Below the pieces are notes generated by a model. That model ran no database searches. It was not told the DNA's origin and saw nothing but the letters and a program-made list of their open reading frames with translations. A DNA stretch of 64,000 nucleotides from Thiocapsa rosea (GTDB lineage: Bacteria > Pseudomonadota > Gammaproteobacteria > Chromatiales > Chromatiaceae): assembly GCF_003634315.1 (NCBI RefSeq), contig NZ_RBXL01000001.1, positions 2,212,501 to 2,276,500 on the forward strand. The letters are read 5' to 3'. This document shows, piece after piece, positions 54,132 to 62,391 of this stretch. Numbering within the stretch: the stretch's first letter is position 1; each line of letters starts with the position of its first letter. A program made the position numbers and the translations under genes.

Positions 54132-54569
54132 GGCGGAGACCACGCTCAGCAGCTCATCCCCGTCGACCACATGCAGCCCTTTCTCCAGAAGCACGGCAAT
54201 CGCCCGATCGGGATCCTCGAAGCGGAAGATCAGGATCGCCTTGTCGCCCCGTCGCACCGAGAAGGCATACATGTACTCGATGTTCAGGCCGGCGCCTTCC
54301 AGCACGGCGAGCGCCTCGGCCAGACCGCCCGGTCGATCCAGCACATCGACCGCCACCACCTCGGTGAGGTTGACCACCCAACCCGCGTCCTCCAGGACCT
54401 GCTTGGCCTTGTCCCATTCACGAACGATCAGGCGCAGGATGCCGAACTGGGCTGTGTCCGCGAGCGAGAGCGTCAGGATATTGATGCCTGCCTTCGCGAT
54501 CGTCTCCAGCGGCGCACCGAGGCGTCCGGGACGGTTCTCGAGAAAGAGCGAGAGTTGTTGCAGTTTCAT
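54129..54569 (-). CDS. ACT-domain protein
   Basis: 146 residues with two ACT repeats: LQQLSLFLENRPGRLGAPL (residues 3-70) and VVAVDVLDRPGGLAEALAV (about 72-140). Such tandem-ACT proteins are commonly found next to iorAB and paaK and probably sense amino acids or aryl-acids. It lies between two paaK genes. The stop codon lies in a palindromic element. Confidence 0.87.
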   Translation of the reverse strand: MKLQQLSLFLENRPGRLGAPLETIAKAGINILTLSLADTAQFGILRLIVREWDKAKQVLEDAGWVVNLTEVVAVDVLDRPGGLAEALAVLEGAGLNIEYMYAFSVRRGDKAILIFRFEDPDRAIAVLLEKGLHVVDGDELLSVVSA

Positions 54570-54632
54570 GGTTTCGAGTCCTCGTGGTGCTCGGATGGTC
54601 TCTTTCAGCCTCCTGCCGCCCGCTTCCTGCCT

Positions 54633-54825
54633 CCAGCTATCAGCTATCAGCTATCAGCTATCAGCTATCAGCGCTGAGCTGGGTTTTTCTGCCGCTGCAG
54701 GGGGTTGAGCCAAGTGGATTCGGATCAGCACAATCGCTGACGGCTGACGGCTGACGGCTGACGGCTGACGGCTGACGGCTGACGGCTGACGGCTGACGGC
54801 TGACGGCTGACGGGTGATAGCTGAC
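54633..54825. repeat. heptamer array, inverted pair
   Basis: The left part has about five TATCAGC heptamers. The right part has about ten to eleven CTGACGG heptamers (54737-54813). The two arms are roughly inverted to each other (TATCAGC against CGTCAGC on the other strand), with a GC-rich centre. It lies between the ACT gene and paaK copy 2 and almost touches the paaK stop codon. Confidence 0.85.
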
Positions 54826-54827
54826 CG

Positions 54828-56168
54828 CTATGCCCCCTCGTTGCGCCTGTCGATGACCCGCTTCGCCTTCCCCTCGCTGCGCGCGATGCTGCGCGGCTCC
54901 ACCAAGCGCAGCCCGACGCGGATGCCGAGGATGTGCTCGATCGCCTTGGCGAGGCGTGCGCGCACGTCTTCGAGCGCGCGGATCTTGTCGCTGAAGACCT
55001 CGGGCGTGACCTCGACCTCGACCGTCATTTGGTCCAGACCCTGATCGCGGGTGAGGATGATCTGATAGTGCGGGAGCGTGCCCTCGACCGCCAGCAGTGC
55101 CGCCTCGACCTGGGAGGGAAAAACGTTCACGCCGCGGATGATGAACATGTCGTCCGAACGCCGACCGATGCGCCGCATCCGCCGGATGGTGCGTCCGCAC
55201 TCACAGGGCTCGCTGATCAGCGAGGTGATGTCGCGTGTCCGGTAGCGGATCATCGGCATCGCCTTCTTGCTCAGTGTGGTGAGCACCAGCTCGCCTTCCT
55301 CGCCGTCGGGCAGGGCATCCCCCGTCTCCGGGTCGATGATCTCGGGATAGAAGTGATCCTCGAAGATGTGCAGGCCCTGCTGGGCGGAGCATTCGCTCGC
55401 CACGCCGGGGCCGATGATCTCGGAAAGGCCGTAGATGTCGTAGGCCTTGATGCCGGCGGCGGCCTCGATGTGATCGCGCATCCCGTCGGTCCAAGGCTCG
55501 GCCCCGAAGATGCCGGCGCGCAAGGGGAGTGAGCGCATGTCCACGCCGAGCTCTGCGGCACGCTCGATCAGATAGGTGAAATAGCTCGGGGTGCAGCAGA
55601 GTGCGGAGACGCCGAAGTCGCGGATCAGCATGATCTGGCGGTCGCTGTTGCCGCCCGAGATGGGGACGACGGTTGCCCCCAGCGCCTCCGCGCCGTAATG
55701 GGCGCCGAGTCCGCCGGTGAAGAGCCCGTAACCGAAGGCGTTCTGCAGGATGTCCCCGCGGTGCAGCCCGCAGCAGGCGAGGGTGCGCGCCATGACCTCC
55801 GACCAGACCCCGACGTCCTCGCGGGTGTAGGCGACGACGATGGGTTTGCCGGTGGTGCCGGAGGAGGCATGCAGCCGGACCACGTCGCTCATGGGCGTGG
55901 CGAAGAGGCCGAAGGGATAGGTGTCGCGCAGGTCGGCCTTGACCGTGAAGGGGAGCTGCTGGATGTCCTCGAGCCGGTGGATCGAGTCCGGGGTAAGGCC
56001 GCGCTCTTCCATCCGGGCGCGAAAGAGGGCGACGTTCTCGTAGGCAAGCGACACGACCGCGCGAAGCCGTCGCAGCTGCACCTGCTTCAGCGCCGTCTCC
56101 GGCAGGAAATCGGGCGCGCTGGCCGGGTGGAAACCGCCCTCGGCGTCGTTCCAGAGCTCTGTCAGCAT
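54828..56168 (-). CDS. paaK: phenylacetate-CoA ligase (copy 2)
   Basis: 446 residues. Adenylation motifs LHASSGTTGKPIVVAYT, YDIYGLSEIIGPGV and SDDMFIIRGVNVFPSQVEAA are present. It is clearly homologous to copy 1 but diverged across the whole length, so the two are probably old paralogues with different aryl-acid preferences. It lies immediately downstream of iorB, separated by a 193-bp element. Confidence 0.92.
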   Translation of the reverse strand: MLTELWNDAEGGFHPASAPDFLPETALKQVQLRRLRAVVSLAYENVALFRARMEERGLTPDSIHRLEDIQQLPFTVKADLRDTYPFGLFATPMSDVVRLHASSGTTGKPIVVAYTREDVGVWSEVMARTLACCGLHRGDILQNAFGYGLFTGGLGAHYGAEALGATVVPISGGNSDRQIMLIRDFGVSALCCTPSYFTYLIERAAELGVDMRSLPLRAGIFGAEPWTDGMRDHIEAAAGIKAYDIYGLSEIIGPGVASECSAQQGLHIFEDHFYPEIIDPETGDALPDGEEGELVLTTLSKKAMPMIRYRTRDITSLISEPCECGRTIRRMRRIGRRSDDMFIIRGVNVFPSQVEAALLAVEGTLPHYQIILTRDQGLDQMTVEVEVTPEVFSDKIRALEDVRARLAKAIEHILGIRVGLRLVEPRSIARSEGKAKRVIDRRNEGA

Positions 56169-56181
56169 CTTGGTCCTCTCT

Positions 56182-56374
56182 TAAACCGCGCCCGGCGCGG
56201 TTCGTGATGTTTCTGGATGGGATCGGCCCTGGCAGACTCGACGATGATTGGAGGTGGCGCGGTTTAAGATTCTAAAAAAGATAAAATTTTAAACCGCGTC
56301 TCCACCGAGGTCGGTGAAATCCCCAAGACCGAATACAACACGACAATGACGCATGGCGCTCTAGACGCGGTTTA
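56182..56374 (+). repeat. TAAACCGCG element, 193-bp form (diverged module A)
   Basis: The ends are as in the other copies (TAAACCGCGCCCGGCGCGG, then GACGCGGTTTA), and the length is the same. The interior of module A lacks the long palindrome (GGCCCTGGCAGACTCGACG). The 3' end of iorB reads 14 bases into the element. Confidence 0.9.
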
Positions 56375-56873
56375 AAGGGTGTTTTGCGATCGCGCCCTTG
56401 AGCGCGGCCTCGCGACCCAGTGCGAAAGCCTGGTCGTTGACCTTGTGGAGCTTCTCGGCCAGATTGGCGTAGATGGCTGCCATCCAGTGCTCCTGCGGGA
56501 TGTCCAGCACCGTGGAGACGGCGCCGAGCAGGGCGACATTGAGGCTCTTCTTGTTCTTCAGGGCGCCTTCCGACAGCAGGCTCGGATCGATCAGGACCCC
56601 CCCGGCGCGCAGCATCGGGCGATTGATCTCGATCTGGGTGGCTTCCAGGACCAGCAGGACGTCCGCCTCCCCGGCCGGGACCATCGGGCTCAGGACCTGC
56701 TCGCCGTAGCGCACGTCGCTGCTGACCGAGCCGCCGCGCTGGCTCATGCCGTGCAGCTCGCTCTTCTTCACATCGAATCCGGCACGAAACGCCGCCTCGG
56801 CGAGCATGTCGGAGGCCGTCAAGACCCCCTGGCCGCCGAGTCCGGCGATGACGATGTTCTTCACCTTCTCCAT
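56361..56873 (-). CDS. iorB: indolepyruvate ferredoxin oxidoreductase subunit beta
   Basis: 170 residues of the 2-oxoacid:acceptor oxidoreductase gamma-type domain (NIVIAGLGGQGVLTASDML, MSQRGGSVSSDVRYG). It pairs with IorA to oxidise aryl-pyruvates to aryl-acetyl-CoA with ferredoxin. It starts 21 bases after iorA. Its last codons (LNRV, stop) are read from the repeat element, so the natural C-terminus may have been changed. Family length is about 190, which makes this slightly short. Confidence 0.9.
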   Translation of the reverse strand: MEKVKNIVIAGLGGQGVLTASDMLAEAAFRAGFDVKKSELHGMSQRGGSVSSDVRYGEQVLSPMVPAGEADVLLVLEATQIEINRPMLRAGGVLIDPSLLSEGALKNKKSLNVALLGAVSTVLDIPQEHWMAAIYANLAEKLHKVNDQAFALGREAALKGAIAKHPLNRV

Positions 56874-56894
56874 CAGTGTCTCTCCGATCTGAAT

Positions 56895-58526
56895 TCAGTC
56901 CGCGACATCCGCGGAGCAGGTGTGCCCGCGCGCCGACTCGGCCGCGGCCTTGTCGTAGAAGCGGATCTTGGGTGCAGCCAGGACGCAGGGTTGACGGGTG
57001 ATCAGGAGCGAGGTCTCGGGTTTGGCGAGTAGCTCGGCAATGACATCCTTCAGCGATACGCTCTTGTCCGTCGTCTCCACGACCTGCACGTTCTGCACGC
57101 CCATGGCGCGCGCGATACCCTCGAAGCTCATCTTGTTGGTCGTGGAGTGATCGAGCAGGCGTCCCGTGCCCGGATGCTCCTGAAGACCGGTCATCGCCGT
57201 CGTGCCGTTATCCAGGATCATCACCAGATGGCCCGTCGCCGGTGGGTTGTAGACCATCTCGGCGATCCCGGTGAGGCCTGAATGCACGAAGGTCGAGTCC
57301 CCGATCACGCTGACCACGCGTCGCGCCTGCTCCTCGGGCAGCACATGACGCAGGCCCAAGCCGACGCCGATGCTCGCGCCCATGCAGACGCAGGTGTCCA
57401 TCGCCGAGAAGGGCGGCAGAACGCCGAGCGTGTAGCAGCCGATGTCGCCGGAGACGATACAGCCGAGCTCCCCGAGCGCTTGGAACACCTCGCGGTGCGC
57501 GCAGCCCTGACAGAGCTCGGGCGGCTTGCCCTTGGGCGGGACGGGCTCCGGGCTGGTGTCGCCGGCCAGGATACGGCGCACGCGTGCGACATCCAGCTCG
57601 CCGAAGCGATACATCTCGGGCTTGCCTTCGGCCGCGATGCCGGCGGCGCGAAGCTCGTCGACCAAAACGGGATCACCCTCATCGACGACGAGGAGACGCT
57701 CCACCCCTGCGGCGAAGGCGCGGATGCGCTCCAGCGGCAGAGGGTAGGTCATGCCGAGGGTCAGATGGCTTGCTTCCGGGGCGGCCTCGCGCGCATGCAC
57801 GGCACAGATCCCGGTCGAGATGACCCCGAGCTTGGAGTCGCCGACATCCAGCCGGATCGGGCCCTCGGCCTCGTTCCAGGCGGCGATCTCGGCAAGCTTG
57901 GCGCGCAGGCGATGATGTGCCGGCTTGGCGTACGCGGGGATCATGACGCGTGTCGGGATCTTGCGCTCGAAGGAAGGCTCGGCCACGTCCGAGACCGGCG
58001 CACGCGGCACCACGATGGTCTTGGAATGACAGACCCGCGTGGTGATCCGCAGCATGACCGGAATCTTCCAGCGCTCGGAGATCTCGAACGCGAGCAACGT
58101 GAAATCGTACGCCTGCTGAGAATCGATGGGCTCGAGGGTCGGAATGGCCGCGGCGCGCGAGTAGTGCCGGTTGTCCTGCTCGTTCTGGCTGGAGGCCATG
58201 CCCGGGTCGTCGGCGGAGACGATCACCAGGCCGCCCTCGACATCGGTGTAGGTCGCGGTGAAGAGCGGATCGGCCGCGACGTTCAGGCCGACATGCTTCA
58301 TGGTGACCAGGGTCCGTGCCCCGGCGAAGGCGACCCCGAGCGCGACCTCCAGCGCCACCTTCTCGTTCGGCGACCACTGCGCGCGTCCGCCGAGGCGGTC
58401 GAAGGTCTCCAGGATCTCGGTCGAGGGTGTGCCGGGGTAGCCGGTCCCGAGGCGCACCCCCGCGTGGAGGGCGGCTAGGGCCACCGCGTCGTCACCGCTC
58501 AATAATTGCCGTTCTGGGGTCGTCAT
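56895..58526 (-). CDS. iorA: indolepyruvate ferredoxin oxidoreductase subunit alpha, short form
   Basis: 543 residues. The pyrimidine domain (GYPGTPSTEILETFDR) and the ThDP domain (CQGCAHREVF, GDIGCYTLGVLPPF, GDSTFVHSGLTG, LDNGTTAMTGLQEHPGTG) are intact. The usual C-terminal ferredoxin domain with two 4Fe-4S clusters is absent: the protein ends soon after PCVLAAPKIRFYDK. No ferredoxin-like frame follows before iorB. It would then need a separate ferredoxin for electron exit. It is the promoter-proximal gene of the iorAB-paaK cluster. Confidence 0.9.
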   Translation of the reverse strand: MTTPERQLLSGDDAVALAALHAGVRLGTGYPGTPSTEILETFDRLGGRAQWSPNEKVALEVALGVAFAGARTLVTMKHVGLNVAADPLFTATYTDVEGGLVIVSADDPGMASSQNEQDNRHYSRAAAIPTLEPIDSQQAYDFTLLAFEISERWKIPVMLRITTRVCHSKTIVVPRAPVSDVAEPSFERKIPTRVMIPAYAKPAHHRLRAKLAEIAAWNEAEGPIRLDVGDSKLGVISTGICAVHAREAAPEASHLTLGMTYPLPLERIRAFAAGVERLLVVDEGDPVLVDELRAAGIAAEGKPEMYRFGELDVARVRRILAGDTSPEPVPPKGKPPELCQGCAHREVFQALGELGCIVSGDIGCYTLGVLPPFSAMDTCVCMGASIGVGLGLRHVLPEEQARRVVSVIGDSTFVHSGLTGIAEMVYNPPATGHLVMILDNGTTAMTGLQEHPGTGRLLDHSTTNKMSFEGIARAMGVQNVQVVETTDKSVSLKDVIAELLAKPETSLLITRQPCVLAAPKIRFYDKAAAESARGHTCSADVAD

Positions 58527-58840
58527 CGTCGACTTACTCTCTAGTCAGGGCGTCACCAATCCCACATTATCCGCATCATTGTTGCCCTGCAGCAAGCCGA
58601 ATGGATCAATTGCCGGGTCGTTTCGTCGGTCCGGCCGAGGCAGGTTTCAGCGCGGTTCGGGATCATCGAGCTGAGATCGGCCTCGCCGGTCGTCAGGACG
58701 GTGGAAGAGGACGACTGCAAGTCGTCCATCCCGGGGGCGTGACCGGGTTGGTCGGGTCGTCAGGTGCGCGTCACAATAGACTCGGTCGCTCCGGACCACT
58801 TGGACGCGGATCTTCTTTTCAATTGATCGGGAGCATCGCG
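58527..58840. other. intergenic region, no gene seen
   Basis: A 314-base gap between the divergent iorA and DUF3365 genes. It must hold both promoters. I see no repeat family member or clear palindrome; AAGAGGACGACTGCAAGTCG near 58706 is a weak imperfect dyad. Confidence 0.4.
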
Positions 58841-59413
58841 ATGCAAAAGGGCCTATTGATGTCGTTTCCGTTGATCCTTGCGGCAACCGCCGGCTTTGCG
58901 CAGGAGGGCGTGCAGGACGCCGACATCGCCGAAGCGAAGGCGCTGGCGGAGCGCTTTGGGACAACGCTGCAAAAGGAGCTGAAGGCCGCGATGACGGATG
59001 GAGGCCCTCAGAACGCGGTGAAGGTCTGCCGGGAGCGTGCACCCGCGATCGCGGCCGAACTCTCAGAGGAATCGGGCTGGACGGTGGGCCGCACCAGTCT
59101 GAAGCTCCGCAACGCCGAATTGAACGCGCCCGACGAGTGGGAGCGCGCGGTGTTGGTTCGGTTCGACGAGCGCAAGGCGGCCGGCGAGGATGTCGCGACC
59201 ATGACGGTCGCCGAGGTCGTCGAATCCGACGACGGCAGTCGCTTGCGTTTCATGAAGGCAATTCCGACCGTTCAGCTCTGCCTTTCGTGCCATGGCAAGA
59301 TCGTGAATGCCAACGTGAGCGAGGCCCTCGCGGAGGCGTACCCCGAGGATCAGGCGCGAGGTTATGAGGTGGGCGACGTTCGCGGTGCATTCACGCTTTC
59401 CACGCCCCGCTGA
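58841..59413 (+). CDS. DUF3365 (Tll0287-like) haem-binding periplasmic protein
   Basis: 190 residues with a signal peptide (LLMSFPLILAATAGFA). The mature part fits the DUF3365 sensor-like fold and carries one CxxCH haem motif (LCLSCHGKI near residue 146). The conserved AVKVCRERAPAIAAE and SLKLRNAELNAPDEWE segments agree with the family. It is probably a periplasmic c-type haem protein in redox sensing or electron transfer. It is a single-gene unit. Confidence 0.85.
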   Translation: MQKGLLMSFPLILAATAGFAQEGVQDADIAEAKALAERFGTTLQKELKAAMTDGGPQNAVKVCRERAPAIAAELSEESGWTVGRTSLKLRNAELNAPDEWERAVLVRFDERKAAGEDVATMTVAEVVESDDGSRLRFMKAIPTVQLCLSCHGKIVNANVSEALAEAYPEDQARGYEVGDVRGAFTLSTPR

Positions 59414-59484
59414 CCTGTAGGGACTGCCGGAGCGAATAAATTCGCCCCTAGTGCAGCACGGAAGATCTGTCGAGACCGTTCATA

Positions 59485-59537
59485 GTCGTTGTCGTGGTCG
59501 TATCGATGGTCGACAACGACAACGACAACGACAACGA
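59485..59537. repeat. hexamer array, inverted pair
   Basis: GTCGTTGTCGTGGTCGT at the left and about five ACAACG hexamers at the right are inverse to each other around TATCGATGG. It lies in the 195-base gap after the DUF3365 gene. Confidence 0.8.
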
Positions 59538-59607
59538 TTGGGGCTCGGTGCTCAACTGATTTCCGACAGGTTACCTATGCCGGCCCAGATCCCTTCTCGA
59601 AAATGAG

Positions 59608-60891
59608 CTAACCGCGACGCGCCACTAGGGTCCGCCCGTCGTCGGCCTTCAGGATCAAGGCGCCTGTCGGATCCACGTCGAAGCCTCTGATCCGAGCAAG
59701 CAGATCGAGGACCGTGCGCTCCTGATCCATCAAGGCGGGCGCGCAGGCCATCATGGTCGTGGCCGTGAGCCCGAGTGTCAGCGTCTCGCCGGTGAGGGTG
59801 TAGTCGCCCTGATAGGTATTGCAGGAGGCTTGACCCCACAGACGGCCGTCGGCGCCGAAGTTCAGCGTGACGCGGGAACGGTCGATGATGCCGCCGCTGC
59901 CGATGTCCTCGACGACCCATTCGGGTCCTTGAAGCAGTGTGGCCGGGTCACCGCCGCATCCGTCGAGCCTGCGATCGTCAAGCCGGATCTCGACCGTCGC
60001 CGGGTGCGGCATGCCGCTCATGGTGTCCACACAGGGCCGATCGAAGATGCTGACGACGAGGTCGCCGTCTTCGATCAGATTGCGATAGCGGCGCCCGTCC
60101 TCGAGCAACTCCTGCTCGGTCAGCGCGACGTCGATGCGGGTCTCGCCGAGATCCGTGATCAGCACGACCCGCTTGTCGCCGACCTCCAGGTTCCAAAAAG
60201 GCTCGTTGCCGGTGGCGCGAAACGGCATCGTCGCGGCCTCGACCGGGAGACATTCCGGATAGGCCCTGCCCGCGATCTCCAGCATCCCGCGATCCCCCTT
60301 GCCCCAGAAGGAGGTGGTCGGGTCCGCGAGGGCGACATAGCGCGCGCCGGAGGCCGACACCGCTTGTCTCAGATCGAAGGTCCGGTCGCCGACCCGAAGG
60401 CGCATGCGATCCTCCAGAAAGCCGACACGGATCGGCTGATCCCCGCAGATGAACTCGCTCGCAAGGGAGATCGGCTCGTAGGGACGCATCAGGATGGTGC
60501 CGAGATCGAGCGACTCGACCGACGGATCGAGCGGGACCTCGTCCGTGACCCAGGCCGCCAGATCACCGGACAGGACCGCGCCGCGAACCAGATAGGTCTG
60601 GTCCGGGAGCAGTGCCGCGCGCTCGACGACGAGCGCGAAGGGGATCGGGACCTGGCGGCCGTCCAGGGCGATCCGCTGCTCGGCGACCAAGCGCCCGCCC
60701 GGCACCCTCGGATCGCTAAGCTCGATGATCGCGAGGGCGTCCGGCGGCAGGGCGATGCGGGCCAGGTAGCTCAGCTCGCCCGTGATTTGAAGGCTCGGCT
60801 CGGTCTCGGCGGCGATTGCGGTGTGCAAACCGCCCCCGAGCGTGAGCCAGGACAGGAAAAAGGTGAGCAAGCGCGAGCGGATCGAGGACAT
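59608..60891 (-). CDS. multidomain periplasmic protein (YbaY, MliC, COG3650, META/HslJ domains)
   Basis: 427 residues with a signal peptide (LLTFFLSWLTLGGGLHTAIA). Four modules are apparent: a YbaY-like domain (about 35-135, ITGELSYLARIALPPDALAI), an MliC-like lysozyme-inhibitor domain (about 145-210, FICGDQPIRVGFLEDRMRLR), a COG3650-type domain (about 215-310, FRATGNEPFWNLEVGDKRVV), and a META/HslJ domain (about 320-425, WVVEDIGSGGIIDRSRVTL, GQASCNTYQGDYTLTG). Such stacking suggests a cell-envelope stress protein. No operon partner. Confidence 0.82.
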   Translation of the reverse strand: MSSIRSRLLTFFLSWLTLGGGLHTAIAAETEPSLQITGELSYLARIALPPDALAIIELSDPRVPGGRLVAEQRIALDGRQVPIPFALVVERAALLPDQTYLVRGAVLSGDLAAWVTDEVPLDPSVESLDLGTILMRPYEPISLASEFICGDQPIRVGFLEDRMRLRVGDRTFDLRQAVSASGARYVALADPTTSFWGKGDRGMLEIAGRAYPECLPVEAATMPFRATGNEPFWNLEVGDKRVVLITDLGETRIDVALTEQELLEDGRRYRNLIEDGDLVVSIFDRPCVDTMSGMPHPATVEIRLDDRRLDGCGGDPATLLQGPEWVVEDIGSGGIIDRSRVTLNFGADGRLWGQASCNTYQGDYTLTGETLTLGLTATTMMACAPALMDQERTVLDLLARIRGFDVDPTGALILKADDGRTLVARRG

Positions 60892-60981
60892 GGTCGGTCT
60901 CCCTGGCGTGATCTGGGCTGTCTCGGGCGGCTCGGGCCTTCATGCCTTCGGGCCGCGTCGCCGATTTTGCCTGTGATAGGC

Positions 60982-61659
60982 TCAGGGGACCAGCGCAACG
61001 GCCTGTATGGGATTGGGTCCGTGGGCCAGATCGGCATCCACCGCAGCGAGGGCCTCTCCCAAGATCGACGGGTCACGCAGCACCCGCTCGATCAGTACGG
61101 CCAAGTCGGCGCGATGGATGAATCCGTGGATCGCGTGATCGGCGCAGAGGATGCCGCGTCCGGTCGCGGGCTGCGATCGCAGTCCCCCGGGGCGCAGGAT
61201 GCAGTAGGGTAAGCCGCTGCGTCTGAGATGGTCTTCGGCACGGGTCTTGGCATCGACGACCGCCCCGAAGGCGGCGATGGCGGCCTCCGAGCGATGGGGC
61301 GCCATCTCGCCGCAACCCATGGAGGTGACCAGGACGAAGCGCTCAGGCGGTCGTGTCAGGGCGGCATCGACCAGCGCGATGTTCCCGGCCTCGTCGATCC
61401 ATCGCCCGTCCGGGGCGAGCCCCGCCAAGGTCGAGACGATCCGATAGCCGCTCGGGGCCAGCGCGAGTGTCGCCTCCAGCGCGGCCGGATCCATGACGTC
61501 GCCGTGGACCAGCTCGACCCCCAGCGCGTCGAGCTCGGCGCGACCCGTTTCGCCGCGCAGCAGGGCGATCACCGGCACGTCTTGCGCGCGCAGGAGTCGG
61601 GCGAACTCCAGTCCGGTCCCGCGGCTCGCCCCGAAGATCACGACGGGTGGTGCGCTCAT
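60982..61659 (-). CDS. NAD(P)-binding protein (atypical SDR)
   Basis: 225 residues. A Rossmann motif VVIFGASRGTGLEFARLL at the N-terminus, VHGDVMDPAAL, VTSMGCGEM and YCILRPGGL, as in NmrA/atypical SDR proteins. The ATG overlaps the hutX stop (ATGA), so it is coupled to the haem operon. A role such as a flavin- or NADPH-dependent reductase in haem use is possible (inference). Confidence 0.82.
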   Translation of the reverse strand: MSAPPVVIFGASRGTGLEFARLLRAQDVPVIALLRGETGRAELDALGVELVHGDVMDPAALEATLALAPSGYRIVSTLAGLAPDGRWIDEAGNIALVDAALTRPPERFVLVTSMGCGEMAPHRSEAAIAAFGAVVDAKTRAEDHLRRSGLPYCILRPGGLRSQPATGRGILCADHAIHGFIHRADLAVLIERVLRDPSILGEALAAVDADLAHGPNPIQAVALVP

Positions 61660-62174
61660 GCCGATGCCGCCGCCGCGAGCCGCGAGCGTAATTGCTCCCA
61701 GCGCTCGACCTGTTCGGGGTTCAAGCGTCCCTCGGTGTCGCGTCCGACGAACACCTTGAACATGCATCCGCCTTCCTGATTCAGGAACTGCACCGAGACG
61801 CTGTCCTTGCCCATGAAGGGTCGCCGCACGAAGGCGACGGCGCCGCAGCGCTCGGCGCGGATGTGGCCGCTCAGGCCCGTCTCGGCCTCCAGGTTGTAGA
61901 AGCCGGAGCCGAAGCGGCCGGGCGGCAGCGGTCCTTTGACCTCCATGACCAGATCTTCGGTATGGACGATGACGACCAGGTCACCCCAATCGGTCATGTC
62001 GGCCATGGCGTCCCCGAAGCAGCTCCCGGGCAATTGGGTCTGCATGTCGTCCGGGAGGCAGGTCAGCGCCCCTTGATAGGAGACGCCATGCTGGCGCGCG
62101 AGTGACTCCAGGATCACGCCGGGGTGCTTGGCCAAGGCTTCGCGCACGGAGGCCAGCTCGGGTGTTGCGGTCAT
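61656..62174 (-). CDS. hutX: cytosolic haem carrier HutX
   Basis: 172 residues of the HutX/ChuX family (YQGALTCLPDDMQTQL, WGDLVVIVHTEDLVMEVKG, FYNLEAETGLSGHI). It binds haem released into the cytosol and passes it to HutW. It follows hutW downstream, separated by a 193-bp element, and overlaps the NAD(P)-binding protein gene. Confidence 0.92.
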   Translation of the reverse strand: MTATPELASVREALAKHPGVILESLARQHGVSYQGALTCLPDDMQTQLPGSCFGDAMADMTDWGDLVVIVHTEDLVMEVKGPLPPGRFGSGFYNLEAETGLSGHIRAERCGAVAFVRRPFMGKDSVSVQFLNQEGGCMFKVFVGRDTEGRLNPEQVERWEQLRSRLAAAASA

Positions 62175-62198
62175 GTCTGTTCTCCTCGTTTCGGAACT

Positions 62199-62391
62199 TA
62201 AACCGCGCCCAGCGCGGTATGCGTCGTGTGTTGGATTGGCTTGGCCGCGCCGGCTCCGATCATTGCCGGAGCCGGCGCGGTTTAAAGTATTAAAAAATAG
62301 AACATTCTAAACCGCGTCCCCGCGAAGGACCGTGGATGCACCCTACGTCGAACTCACGCGAAAGTGAGCATCTCGCTCTGGACGCGGTTTA
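62199..62391 (+). repeat. TAAACCGCG element, 193-bp form
   Basis: TAAACCGCGCCCAGCGCGG at the left, the palindrome GCGCCGGCTCCGAT / GCCGGAGCCGGCGC, the AT-rich spacer and TAAACCGCGTCCCCGC, then GGACGCGGTTTA at the right. The 3' end of hutW reads about 38 bases into it. Confidence 0.93.

Noticed and set aside
54737-54813. CRISPR or coding repeat at the CTGACGG array
   Set aside because: Head-to-tail heptamers without spacers lie between two genes; there is no supporting reading frame.
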